From NCBI GenBank assembly GCA_964036045.1, contig OZ038387.1, positions 14,384,420 to 14,448,419 of the forward strand: a stretch of 64,000 bases of DNA, in the 5' to 3' direction. Under the pieces are notes generated by a model. It had not been told where the DNA came from. It ran no database searches and saw nothing but the letters and a program-made list of their open reading frames with translations. The first letter of the stretch is position 1. The number at the start of each line of letters is the position of its first letter. The DNA is from Eutreptiella sp. 'Long Island Sound 2002'. Its lineage: Eukaryota > Euglenozoa > Euglenophyceae > Eutreptiales > Eutreptiaceae. Positions 23,401 through 32,676 of this stretch are shown piece after piece. Both the position numbers and the translations under genes were made by a program.

Positions 23401-23570
23401 CGAGACACCAACTTCTTTTGGGTGCCCGGGGGCTGTTGCTTTATTTCTTGCTTCATGTCAAAGTGCCCGCGCCTGTTGCTACCGCTGCGCTGATATCCGC
23501 CATCCACTTGTTCGGGGACCTCGTTTCTGGGTTTTGGGCCATGCGTGCGCAAAGGGGAGGGGGCCCGTGA
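14466..23570 (+). CDS. Multi-exon helical protein with coiled coil, F-box-like segment and hydrophobic tail
   Basis: I assembled this from exons whose phases match: 14466-14565, 16147-16283, 16995-17099, 19379-19502, 20585-20681, probably 21837-21876, then 21935-22255, 22875-23004 and 23323-23570 (TGA). The product is about 433 residues. The N-terminal half is helical, with regularly spaced Trp-Lys/Arg pairs (DWKKAE, DWKAAE, EWRERE, EWKERE). An E/Q/R/K-rich coiled coil follows (about 215-255). An F-box-like segment comes next (LSSAHLLSDC ... FLNEFDLARS ... FYQMLADDRL), formed across the 22255/22875 junction. The C-terminus has a hydrophobic stretch of about 40 residues. The start is the first ATG after an in-frame TGA. 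The 40-nt exon and the 58-bp intron after it are the least certain. F-box proteins usually recruit substrates to SCF ubiquitin ligases, which would be an inference here. Confidence 0.55.
14830..15002 (+). repeat. Dispersed repeat, also at 57596-57765
   Basis: Both copies share GGGTTGGCTGAAAAAT, a GGTGAC block, and further along TTGGTGACAATGG or TCGGTGACAATGG, ending near a GTGGTGCT-x-x-TGGCCCCC motif. Partial copies occur near 15888-15937 and 58770-58815. The copy here lies in the first intron of the helical gene. Confidence 0.55.
19290..19352. repeat. (ACGC)n microsatellite in an intron
   Basis: Imperfect ACGC/CACG repeats lie just upstream of the acceptor of the exon at 19379-19502. Confidence 0.8.
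19526..20436. repeat. Inverted-repeat (MITE-like) insertion in an intron
   Basis: The left end (19526-19575, with ATATCTCTCGGCCTC and GCCAACTCGGTGGGTTTT) is the approximate reverse complement of the right end (20385-20436). The interior of about 800 bp codes for nothing I recognise. The whole lies inside the intron 19503-20584. A relative of its left 220 bp lies at 61135-61290, in or beside the EF-hand gene. Confidence 0.55.
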
Positions 23571-24159
23571 ATCCAGCTCGGGTCTGATGGAGTGAACCAG
23601 ATCAAAGAGAGCACTGCAACACGAGCGGTGATCCGCATTCATCCCTCGGTCTGGCGTGTGTTGTGCGTTCCTGCGTTTGTTTGGACATATTGAAGTGCCC
23701 CCACATGATTTTGGATTGTTTTTGTCCGCCCGCCTGAAATTTTCACACGTTGATTGGGTCGCTGTGCATCATCAGCATTTCCCAACCCCGGCGTACACTC
23801 ATAACGCCCCCCCGCCCACCTGCCGCTGCCGCTCAAGCAAAGCCCTGGGAGCGGCGGTCGCGCGTTCTTTTCCGCTTCTTCAAAGCGCCAAAAGCATGTG
23901 CCCTGCTGGTCCGCTGTCTAGAGTGTCACATGCGGCCGGGTGCACGTCTTCTTTGAGGGCCAGGGCAGTGGTTGTGGCAGAGAGGGTCGGCCTTCCCCTT
24001 CCCGGCCTGTGCTTGGCCTGGCGGTGACTGGGTCCCTCAGTCCTGCTCTTGTGTGTGGAGCGTGCCAGTCACGACCGGACGTTCTGCGATAGGGCGGCCG
24101 TCGAGGGCACACCAACGGACCGTGGCCCTGGCGAAACCTCCCCTGACATGACCTGTGTT

Positions 24160-24302
24160 TGGTGCACTTGTGCGATGTGCGGTGTATGCGTGTGTGGGTG
24201 TCGCAGTGCGCAGTGTGTGGACGGTGTGCGCTGTGCGGCGCGTGATGTGCGGTGTGCGGTGTGCAGAGTGCGGTGTGCTTTGTGTGGTGTGTGTTCCGGG
24301 TA
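24160..24302 (+). repeat. Degenerate GTGYG-type simple repeat
   Basis: G/T-rich strand with recurring GTGTGCGGTGTGC words and no fixed period. Confidence 0.7.
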
Positions 24303-24369
24303 GGGGTCCTGCGCATCTGATAACCCGACCGATCGATGGCCGGGCGACCCCCTACCCCCATTCACTGTC

Positions 24370-25050
24370 TACCGGGGAGGGGAAAATTCCGCGGGGGGAT
24401 TTTTCCGCGGGGAAAATTCCGTATTTCAATTTGGTGCGGAATTTTCCCCTCATTTTTCAAGGGGAGGTGCGGAATTTTCCCCGTGCGGAATTTTGTCCAT
24501 GTAAGCAACCGCTGGACCATTGGCTGAAGCTGGATTTACTTCCATGGGAGAACTATCATTGATAACTGCAAAGGCTTTGAAGGCCGCCAACGTTCTTGAA
24601 GAGCACAGCTTGCGAATTCTCGATCATTTGAAAAAACGTCGTGCATTGGGCGTTGTCCCAAAGGCAATCCCAGCTGATTTTATCGCAAAGCGTAAAGCAC
24701 GTGCGTAGTACATGTCCCATTTTACGTTTTTTTTGAGCAACACCCAGTCTTGTTCTATTTGTGTTCTTCGACGCAAAAACAGGATGCTCACCAAGCAAAC
24801 GCATATGGTGGAGTTCAACTCTTCGACAATTCAGACATATGCAGAATCATTGCTGGTTGCTTTGTTGTATTGTGTGTCTTTTGGGGATCGCAATACTAGG
24901 ATCCCCTTTGTTTGCAATGCACTCAAGATTTGGGAGGTGCGGAATTTTCCCCTTGATTTTTGGGACAGGTGCGGAATATTCCCCGTGCGGAATTTTCCCC
25001 TGCGGAAAAACCCCCGTACAGAATTTTCCCCTGCCCGGTACTTCTAGCCC
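24370..25050. mobile_element. AT-rich island bordered by GCGGAATTTTCCCC fold-back clusters
   Basis: About 430 bp of AT-rich DNA (24500-24930) sit in GC-rich surroundings. Left of it (24370-24500) and right of it (24935-25040) are clusters of GCGGAATTTTCCCC or its complement GGGGAAAATTCCGC, about four or five per side. The left cluster carries both orientations and can fold. Composition and borders suggest an inserted element. No transposase is visible. Confidence 0.5.
24520..24708 (+). CDS. Small basic ORF inside the AT-rich island
   Basis: 62 codons, Ala/Lys/Leu-rich and helical in character, ending at TAG. It starts at TTG in the open frame, with an in-frame TAA just upstream, so a spliced or non-ATG start would be needed. 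Codon use differs from the GC3-rich host genes. I do not recognise it. Confidence 0.3.
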   Translation: MAEAGFTSMGELSLITAKALKAANVLEEHSLRILDHLKKRRALGVVPKAIPADFIAKRKARA

Positions 25051-25785
25051 GAAAACCAGACACGCTTTGTAAGGAGGTTTCCGGAAGGAGGACCCTCCTC
25101 CTTCCTAAAGTCTAATCCCCTCACCCCATGTCAGCCACGCCTTCCCCGCTCTGCCCCGCCATGACAGCAGCCGGACGGCGGGAATTTAAAACAAAAATCC
25201 TGCATCCTGGGCACCCCCGTGTGCATACTGGGCAACGGCAAACAATTTCTGGGGTGGGGACATGGGCGCCGTGCTGTGTGGCTGTGGTGGGTTGTCGTTG
25301 CTTGATGTCATCCCACTTTTGGGGTCATCCCACTTTTGGATGCACCCGCCCCTGCCCTCACGTTCTTGCGACATAAAGCGTAAGTCCTGTTCAAGTTGTT
25401 CTCCACTGGCGAACCTGAGTACGTGAGGTACGTGAGGTGTGTTTCTCTGCATCGCCCCTAATGCGAGTAGCAGGCACATGTGATATGCATAGGCCGTCAA
25501 GAAACTTGAACGCGTTGACACGTGTGCTCGCTCATGCTTTTTGAAAACGGGGGGGGGCTGAGTTGGTACGATGGTGATATATTTGGGGCCTCACCAGCAG
25601 CAGTAGCGACAGCAGCAGTAGTTTCCTCTTCAGCGTCTGATTGATTTTGATAACGTGTTATGTGACGCCGTAGCTAATCCGTGTGACTGTGTGTCTGTCA
25701 TGCCCTACACCTCAAGTGCCGTTTCCAGTGAGGAGGCTCGACCCCCCGAGACCATGGGATGTACACAGCGGGTCGCTGATATGGC

Positions 25786-27968
25786 CTTTATGGTGAACCA
25801 CCCCCCCGTTTTGCAAAGTGCACCTCCTGCCCGGCCCTTGCAAACATCACTTGTGCCTTATGCGGCTCATGGCCCCTGCTACTTCCACTCTCAGACTTGG
25901 GAATTCAGTGCATTACAGTGCCTCGAGGCACGTACACCCTGGGCAAGCCCATGGGCATCGCGGTGGAGGAGGTTTCGTACATGGGCCAGAACACCAGCAC
26001 CGCGCCCTATTTCTGCGCTCAGCAGGAGTACACACAGGGCGAGGACGTGCTGCTTTGCTCCGACGTGGTGACGCTCGGCATGTGGGACAAGTTGGTGCAG
26101 GCGTATCCCCATTTGGAAGGCATTGTCACGGAAAACGACATCAAATTGTCCCGCTACAACGTCATCCACGGCTCTCTGTGTGGAAAGCGTGAGGCGACGG
26201 TTGTCCCCCTGTCTCTGAACACGTGCGGCCCCGGGATTTGGAGGCTCGAGCCGATCGACGGTGGAGGGCGTGGCTATGGCTGAATTCAAAGTGGGCAGCT
26301 ACCGGAGGGTACAAGGGCACTAGAGCGGCACGTGTCACCAGTGGAAATGGGGCTGAGGGGGTACCAATGGGGACTAGAGCCAAGGGGCGTTGGTGGGGAC
26401 CACGCCAGGGAGATGCTAATTCTGGTGAGGGCCCCTTTGGCCTGGTCCCCATCAATGCTGCCCTCGCCTATTCTGGCGTCGTGCTTATGAGTGCCCCCGC
26501 CCAGGGCTCGTCCTGTTCCTCTGGCACAGTCCCCTTTTTGTGCCTCTTTGCACTCCTCCCTGTTGATGCCCTTTTGGCCCTGTCCTCATTGGGGCCTCCC
26601 TGGCCGCGTCGCTGTGAGCAACCCCCTGGCCTGTCACTCCCAGGCTGTACCCTGCCCCCCTTGCAATCTCGCCCCCCGGGGGGGGAGGCCGTCACTTCAC
26701 CGTGCGTGGGGCCATTGTCTGGCTGTCCATTCCCCCGCGGAGCCGAGATGAGTGCGCACCCGCATTTCACAGGTCATCGAGAAGGACCTCGAGGAGGCGG
26801 ATCCGGCTCTGGAACTGCCGTACAAGACATGCGTCAAAATTGCCAAGGCACTGGGTGCCACCATCCCCACGTGGCAACAGTGGGAGGCGGCGGTGCGCGG
26901 CCCTCAGGCCTGGCTGTACCCCTGGGGCAATGACTTCGACCATGTCCGCATGGAGATCGAGGTGCCTGCCCCGCCCCCCTCTTGTGGCTCCGCCCTGAGC
27001 CCCAGCCTCCGCCCTGAGCAACTGGCTCAGGCCCTCTGGCACCGCCACACACCAACGGTGCATTATCAGGGCATTCCCTTTGGAAACGCGAGGGGGCCAT
27101 GTGCAGCTTCCCCGCTGCCTCCCCCTGGCAGTGACCACGCCAGGACACGCGGGGCCGGGCCTCGTGACTGCTCAGCACTGGAGGTGCGCGTGTTGCACAC
27201 ACCTGTGCGCCGCTGCAAACCGGACGCTATGAAGTGCCGCAGCGGCGCCGCAGTGGATGGCGGAGTTGATGGCCGTGTGCAGCGCCATCGGCCCGTAACT
27301 GCCGGGCGGTTGGAAGGTCGCCACCTCTGCAATAGGCGTGGGTCCTATTTGGTACGTGCGGCGAGATCTCACGGTGCGGCGCTAACAGAGAGCGCGTGAC
27401 GTGGACTCAGGCAGCGCGTGCGTCACGGGGAGCATGCGTGTGAACCACTGCTCAAGTTATCCTGACACGCTCGCACACTAACCGCAGTGTGTACACCTCA
27501 ACACACCTCAACATGTCACCCGCCTGTGGATGGGAAGGGAAAGCCGGTGTACGCACGCTGTACAACTACATGCACCGTTTCGACAGGCGCGGCTGGGGGG
27601 GCGAGGAGCTGACGCCCCTCCCTCGTCCCACCCCGGGGCCTAAGGAAAAGGACTCAATTAACAGGGACTATTATTTCCATTGGCGCCAAAAGCGCATTTG
27701 TTGGGCCAAACGATTCATCAACAGCTGCGGTGAGGACACCCCTGCGGGTGCCTGTGGGTGTGCGGGTGTTGGTGCCTCCGTTCTGCAGGTGATGATTCAC
27801 GGCTGGAGCGCCCCCAATCCCAATTACGGCAAAGCCAACAAAATGGGGCTGAAGGACACGGCGGCGGAGGTGCACAAGACCTTGGCCCTGAGCCGCCTCT
27901 GCGATTGGAGCATTTACGCGGGGGCCGTGTCCCCCCTGGGGCTGAAGGGCCTCTGCAGATTCGGCAAG
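25786..27968 (+). CDS. Formylglycine-generating-enzyme (FGE/SUMF1-like) domain protein, partial model
   Basis: Three coding blocks are visible. Block 1 (about 25786-26240) contains a VPRGTYTLG start resembling the FGE IPGGTFxMG motif and VVTLGMWDKL, where FGE has an EVTxxxY segment. Block 2 (26773-26961, AG/GT borders) has IPTWQQWEAAVRG and LYPWGNDFD, close to the family's LPTEAEWEYAARG...YPWG. Block 3 (27789-27968) has SPLGLKGLCRFGK at the position of NPFGLYDMxGNV. Blocks 2 and 3 join in phase 0. The junction between 1 and 2 is unresolved, and I could not place the C-terminal exon that would carry the active-site cysteine region. In known enzymes this fold oxidises a sulfatase cysteine to formylglycine. 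Catalysis by this divergent copy is unproven. Confidence 0.55.
27489..27729 (+). CDS. Possible exon of unknown affiliation
   Basis: An open, mostly GC3-rich frame with aromatic/basic sequence (YYFHWRQKR) ends at a good donor, GCG|GTGAGG. Its phase does not fit the following FGE exon, so it may be an alternative exon or a different gene. Confidence 0.25.
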
Positions 27969-28666
27969 GTACACCCCCCCCCTGCCCCCGGTCCTGGAGG
28001 GCCCTGGTCCCCAAAGTGGCTCTGATGGCACGACAGTCAGCCCTTCCACTCCCCCACAGGCCGAGGGCAGTGGGCACGGCTGGTGAACGCTTGGGGGGAG
28101 GGAGGCAGGGCCCTTGGCGCCCCGGAGCAAACGGCGCCTGTCACTGGAGCGGGGGTGCACCAGTCGGAGACCTGAGTGCCCATCGCGCGTCCCATTGCGT
28201 GTGCGGATCCGAGGGTCACCCGTACCGAGTGCCATGGAACGACCCCAAGGGCCAGTGCTGCGTCTCACAAACCTAAGCACACCCCCGCCCCCCCCGGGTC
28301 TCGTCCAACGGCGTTGTGTGTGTGGCGGGAAGATTCCCGAGAAGTCTCCAACGGTGGGCAGACCCCGTTTCCTGTAGGATCTCGGGCACGTCCCCTCTCG
28401 GCCCCTGCTCCTCCTGTTGCACACAGACAAAACCATGTGAAGGAGGGACCGTAGCAGTTTGAGGGATCAGTTCCGGATTCCCAGCAGGTCCACGATTTGA
28501 ATACACACCCCACGACCCACAGATCCGGGGGTCCCCGGTTGCACTCCCAAAGCCTCAGATCCGCTGCTCCGGCTCCAAGAAACGTCCACCGCTTTTCGGG
28601 TCGGACACTCCGTGCATTGCGCTCGCGCTGGGCAGTGCCGTCGCTACCGTTCTCCCTCTCCTGTCG

Positions 28667-28888
28667 ATGGGGAATGAGATGCCCTACTTTAGCGTGTCAG
28701 GCCGCATTGTTGGTCATAGGACTGCGCTCTGCAATTGGTGTCGCCACGTTTCTCAGGAATGGAACAGTGCAAACCATGACGTCCGTTGCTATTTGCCGGA
28801 AGATGTAGTGGAGACGCAGGTGCTTCGCAGCCTTTGTGACCTGCACTCCGTCAACGACGCACATTCCTGGGACACCCCCGTCCGGGAG
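28667..28888 (+). CDS. Possible first exon of an unrecognised gene
   Basis: ATG at 28667 is followed by 74 non-repetitive codons containing a C-x2-C-x2-H group and a later H-x3-C. The frame ends at a consensus donor GAG|GTATGC in phase 0. I could not find the next exon. It lies 700 bp downstream of the FGE-like gene on the same strand. Confidence 0.35.
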
Positions 28889-28946
28889 GTATGCTCTAAG
28901 CTCTGTGGGGAGGGGGGCCCACAGTTTTTGTTTTTGCGCGGTGCAT

Positions 28947-29400
28947 TCAGGACCGCCCCCAGGGACCGCTCGGGTTCCCGTCGAACCGCTGTCGGTTACC
29001 CCCAACCGACGTCAGTTATCGTCCAACCGTCGAGCTAGGGTTGATGGACGGCATTGTTTGCTCTAAGGGACCGCCCAAGGGGGGGCGTATTGCTGGATGT
29101 GGAAAATTCTGAGCCAGCATGGCGCAAAACGAAATGCATGGAAGGTGGCATCAGGTGCGTAGATCGCGTGGTCGAGGTTGCTGCGGGTTTTGCCGGATTG
29201 AACGGCATTTTGGCCGTGTCTATCGCCTTTTTGCCCGATTTATCGGCCCTGTCCGAACGGGCGTCAGGTGGTCCCAAGGCCACGGCAGTCCCTTTCCACG
29301 TGATTTTCTTGATAAGAACGGCCCCTTAAGCGTAGTTGTAGTTAATCATCCACCGCCAGCACCTAACTGCCAATCGCCGGCGGTTAACCGCCAATTTTTT
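28947..29400. repeat. CCAACCG-type and GGACCGCCC-type dispersed repeat fragments
   Basis: 28947-29080 contains GGACCGCCC twice, with CAACCG words between. 29316-29400 contains CCTTAAGCG and CGGCGGTTAACCGCC. Both resemble parts of the larger fold-back and array at 59819-60233. Confidence 0.45.
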
Positions 29401-31980
29401 GTTCATTATGCACCCGCGACGGATGAACGGTTATACGTCTTCTCTCTACTAGCGACAAACTTCACCTGCTTCATGGCGCGTTTGTTGGGGAGGCGTAAAT
29501 CAGCGAGTTTTTTTTTTTGCGTCAAGGACCTCCTGACAAAGGCAGAGGTGGGATGGTGGCGATGTCGTGTGGTGGGCCTGAGGCTCGAAGGGGAGGGCCA
29601 CAGGGCTGTGCCTTTTGCGCCCAGGAACTGCTCGCCAGCAACCACCGGTCCTTCAGCGGCCCCATGGGCTTTTGCCTACGGCCCCCCAAGTACTTCGGGG
29701 GTGGCCGACTGGCCCCGCGCGCCGCATTCCGCTTGGCCTTCCCCAACGCCAATCCCCAGCAATGAGCCCCGCGCCGCAGGGCCCATCGAACACCGCAGCA
29801 CCGCCCTCGCCCCAGAGGCCCCCCTCACCTCCTTCCGCCCGCAGCAGACGTCCCCGAGTGACTGGGCCTTGGGCCTCGAGCCCAGCCTTTCTCAGACCCG
29901 CGACTGAAGATGGAAGGCAAAGGGCAAGAGATGTACCAGCCCCCCCCCCCCCCTGTGCCCTGCGATGGGGCACTGCACTGTGGAATGCGATGGGACATGG
30001 AGGCCCCCGGCCACCCCCCTGACCGTTGTTGATACCGCGGGGCGTGGGGCGTGGGGCGTGGGGCGTGGGGCGCAGAATTTGTGAGGGCAAATTGCCACAG
30101 AAATGAACTCCGCGGAGCAATTTGTGGAATGTGTGTTTTCCTCTTTCGTTCTCAGTATTTGGGTGCATTTCCCCCGCAATTGTTTGGGGGTTTTGCTGAA
30201 TTCTATGAGGCACCCGAGAGGCACTTTGGTCGCACCCGCTGTGGCATGTCAATACCAAAGCTCTGTGCATTGTCGATCACCGCGTGCGCTGCTGAGGGCC
30301 GGGCTGCGTTCACGCATGTGCTGTGCCCTCTGTACAGTCATCACCATTTGAGCCAGCGATTCCATCAAATTTCGACGGGACCATTTGCGGAAAGACACCG
30401 TTCCCCTGAGGCGTCGCTGGGTTTTTTTGGGGGGTGGGGGTCGCGGGGGTGTGAGATGCTGCAGCAGAGCCTTATGCCCAGCAGCCGGGGGGTGTTTGGA
30501 TGCGGTTCACGCAGAGACCGCCCAGCCAGTCCGCAGCATCGGCATCCGGCAAAGGCCGGCACAGGGGCACCAGCACCGATTCTGGCACAAATTGCACCGG
30601 TCCTCATCCCGCCCTTTGGGAGAGTGCTATCTGAGTCTGCGCTGCGCAGTCCTGTGGCACTTGGACGCTGCCCTGTACAGCACCGCAGCGTGTGATGGTG
30701 TCTTGGCTGACGCAGCTCAGGTCAGCAGCAGGTGCGGCTCTGGATTGCACTGAGCTCTGCATTGCATTGTCGGTTGCTGGAAGATGCTGTGCTATGGCAC
30801 TCGCCTTTGCGTCTGGAGAGGGGTCACCACCGGGGCCTCTAGCGCATTGTTGTGTGGGGTCTGTACTTGTTGCATGTTTGCATTGGGGTCTTGAATGTGT
30901 GGCAGCCGGGCACGGGGATCACTGGCCTGGGACACAGCTACTGCACTGCACATTGCGTACTAAGCACTTGCCCTTCGTTGCCCTACACGGAATTGGGGAT
31001 AGAGAAATGCCAACAGAGAGGCCCCATGCAATTCACCGCTAACCTCTTTTGACTTCATGGGACTGCAGCTCGTCAGGACATGAGCACCTCCGCAGTACAA
31101 TGCGGCTCACTTTTGGCCTTTCCAAAGCCGCATTGTATCAGATCATGTTATTAAGAAAATCCCCAGAACCCCAGAGTCATGCTTTGCATGATCTGACCCG
31201 CATCGCACGTCTGTAGTAATTGCGCACACCATGCGCCTGTGCCAGACCCTATCTTAATGATTCCGGTGGAGAAAGGACTGCAACACACTCTTCCCATAGA
31301 ACTGAATGCCACGTTGGATGCATGCGTCCCGAGTGCTGGATGCTGCTGCCATTGTTGCTTGCACACTGCAGTGGAGCAATTGAGAGTGTGCGCGATTGCA
31401 CGTGTGCATGGTTGTGGGCGGATACGTTGGAGGTCGTGAGGGATTGATGGGGTTATTGAGTTAGTGCGTGATTGAGTGAATACATTGGCTTAAAGAAGTG
31501 TGAAGTGGGGAAGGGAGCGCTATGGATGGACCCACAGCCGCGCGGAAGGGCAGCACCAAACAAGGGTTGTGTACCCCAATCCGTCGGTTGAAAAATCCGT
31601 TCATTTTGCCCAGAAATCAGCACCCCAATCTGGTGCAGCAATGAGGACGAAGGCCCATGCCGCTGTCCTTTGCGTGCAAGCCAGGCAGCCCATGCCACAG
31701 CCTGGTGTACGAATTTCAGAGGACTGGATTTGGGTGCAGCGGTGTCTTTGTGTCATTTCTCCCATTCGGGGTGTTTGGTCGACCGTGGAAACCTGAATTG
31801 ATACCGCCTTCCGCCCCCCCCCCCATCGCCCAAGGGGGGGCACCTCCGTCGCACGCGGCAAAGACTGGGATCGTAAGAGGGTGCCTACGGTCACGATGGC
31901 GGGTGCAGAGTTGCCAAGACGAAGCTGACACACGGCTACGAGAAAGATAAACATCTGCTGAATAGTCGCTACACCTCATC
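29401..31980. other. Stretch without a supported gene
   Basis: It contains a 7-bp repeat (GGGGCGT, five copies, 30038-30073) and C/G runs at 29940 and 31815. Several frames of 60-260 codons are open, including 29119-29907, but none shows a recognisable domain, splice-compatible partner or consistent codon bias. Exons of the gene starting at 28667 could lie here. Confidence 0.4.
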
Positions 31981-31983
31981 TTT

Positions 31984-32460
31984 ATGCTAATTTACTTGCA
32001 ACGCGTGGAGAGCATGAATGAACTGACATCGACGGTCAACATGCAGCCAATCGGGCGGGTTCCACAAAAAAAGTGGCCTCTGGTGGCGACACCAACGAAA
32101 TCACTTCGGTGCGAAACTAATACGGTCTTTGCGGGTAGCGTAGCTTGCACAAAGCGTAGCTTGACCATAGAATGGACGATGGTCATCACACCCCAGAATC
32201 ACTCTGGCATTCGGCACAGTACAAGTAAATCGGACACACACCCCAGTGCAATAGAGCGCAGCTGGAACGCGCGCGCAGGGGCTGAACAAACCGAGTGTCG
32301 AGGGCTGGGGATAATGTCACAAACGGGGAACTCCAACCTGACGTCAGGCATTGACATGATCCAAAACGCGGTGTTGCGGATGCGAAATGCCCCAAGAGCA
32401 GATGCCCTCACACGGGCGATAGCCCTGGCAATCATCAGAGTTGCCGAATTGGGAGGGTGA
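31984..32460 (+). CDS. Unrecognised ORF upstream of the polycystin-like gene
   Basis: A 158-codon ATG frame ends in TGA, about 220 bp before the start of the polycystin-like gene. Composition is not repetitive, but GC3 is lower than in the neighbouring gene and no domain is visible. It may be chance or an upstream remnant. Confidence 0.25.
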   Translation: MLIYLQRVESMNELTSTVNMQPIGRVPQKKWPLVATPTKSLRCETNTVFAGSVACTKRSLTIEWTMVITPQNHSGIRHSTSKSDTHPSAIERSWNARAGAEQTECRGLGIMSQTGNSNLTSGIDMIQNAVLRMRNAPRADALTRAIALAIIRVAELGG

Positions 32461-32676
32461 CAGCAAGTGCGCATGAGCGCGGGGTCCGGCGAGAGCGAAT
32501 CCGGGCGAACGGATGCGCGTGCAGCGGGTGAGATCCACCCGGACTCGAGCCCTGCACTTCACCCGGGCATGCACTCGGCTGCCGCGCCCTTCCTTTTGCG
32601 TTGACTCTGCTCGTCGCCTCGAAAAAGAACGTGAAACCCGCTTCCGCATCGCACGCCTTGTGTTCTGGTGCCACAG

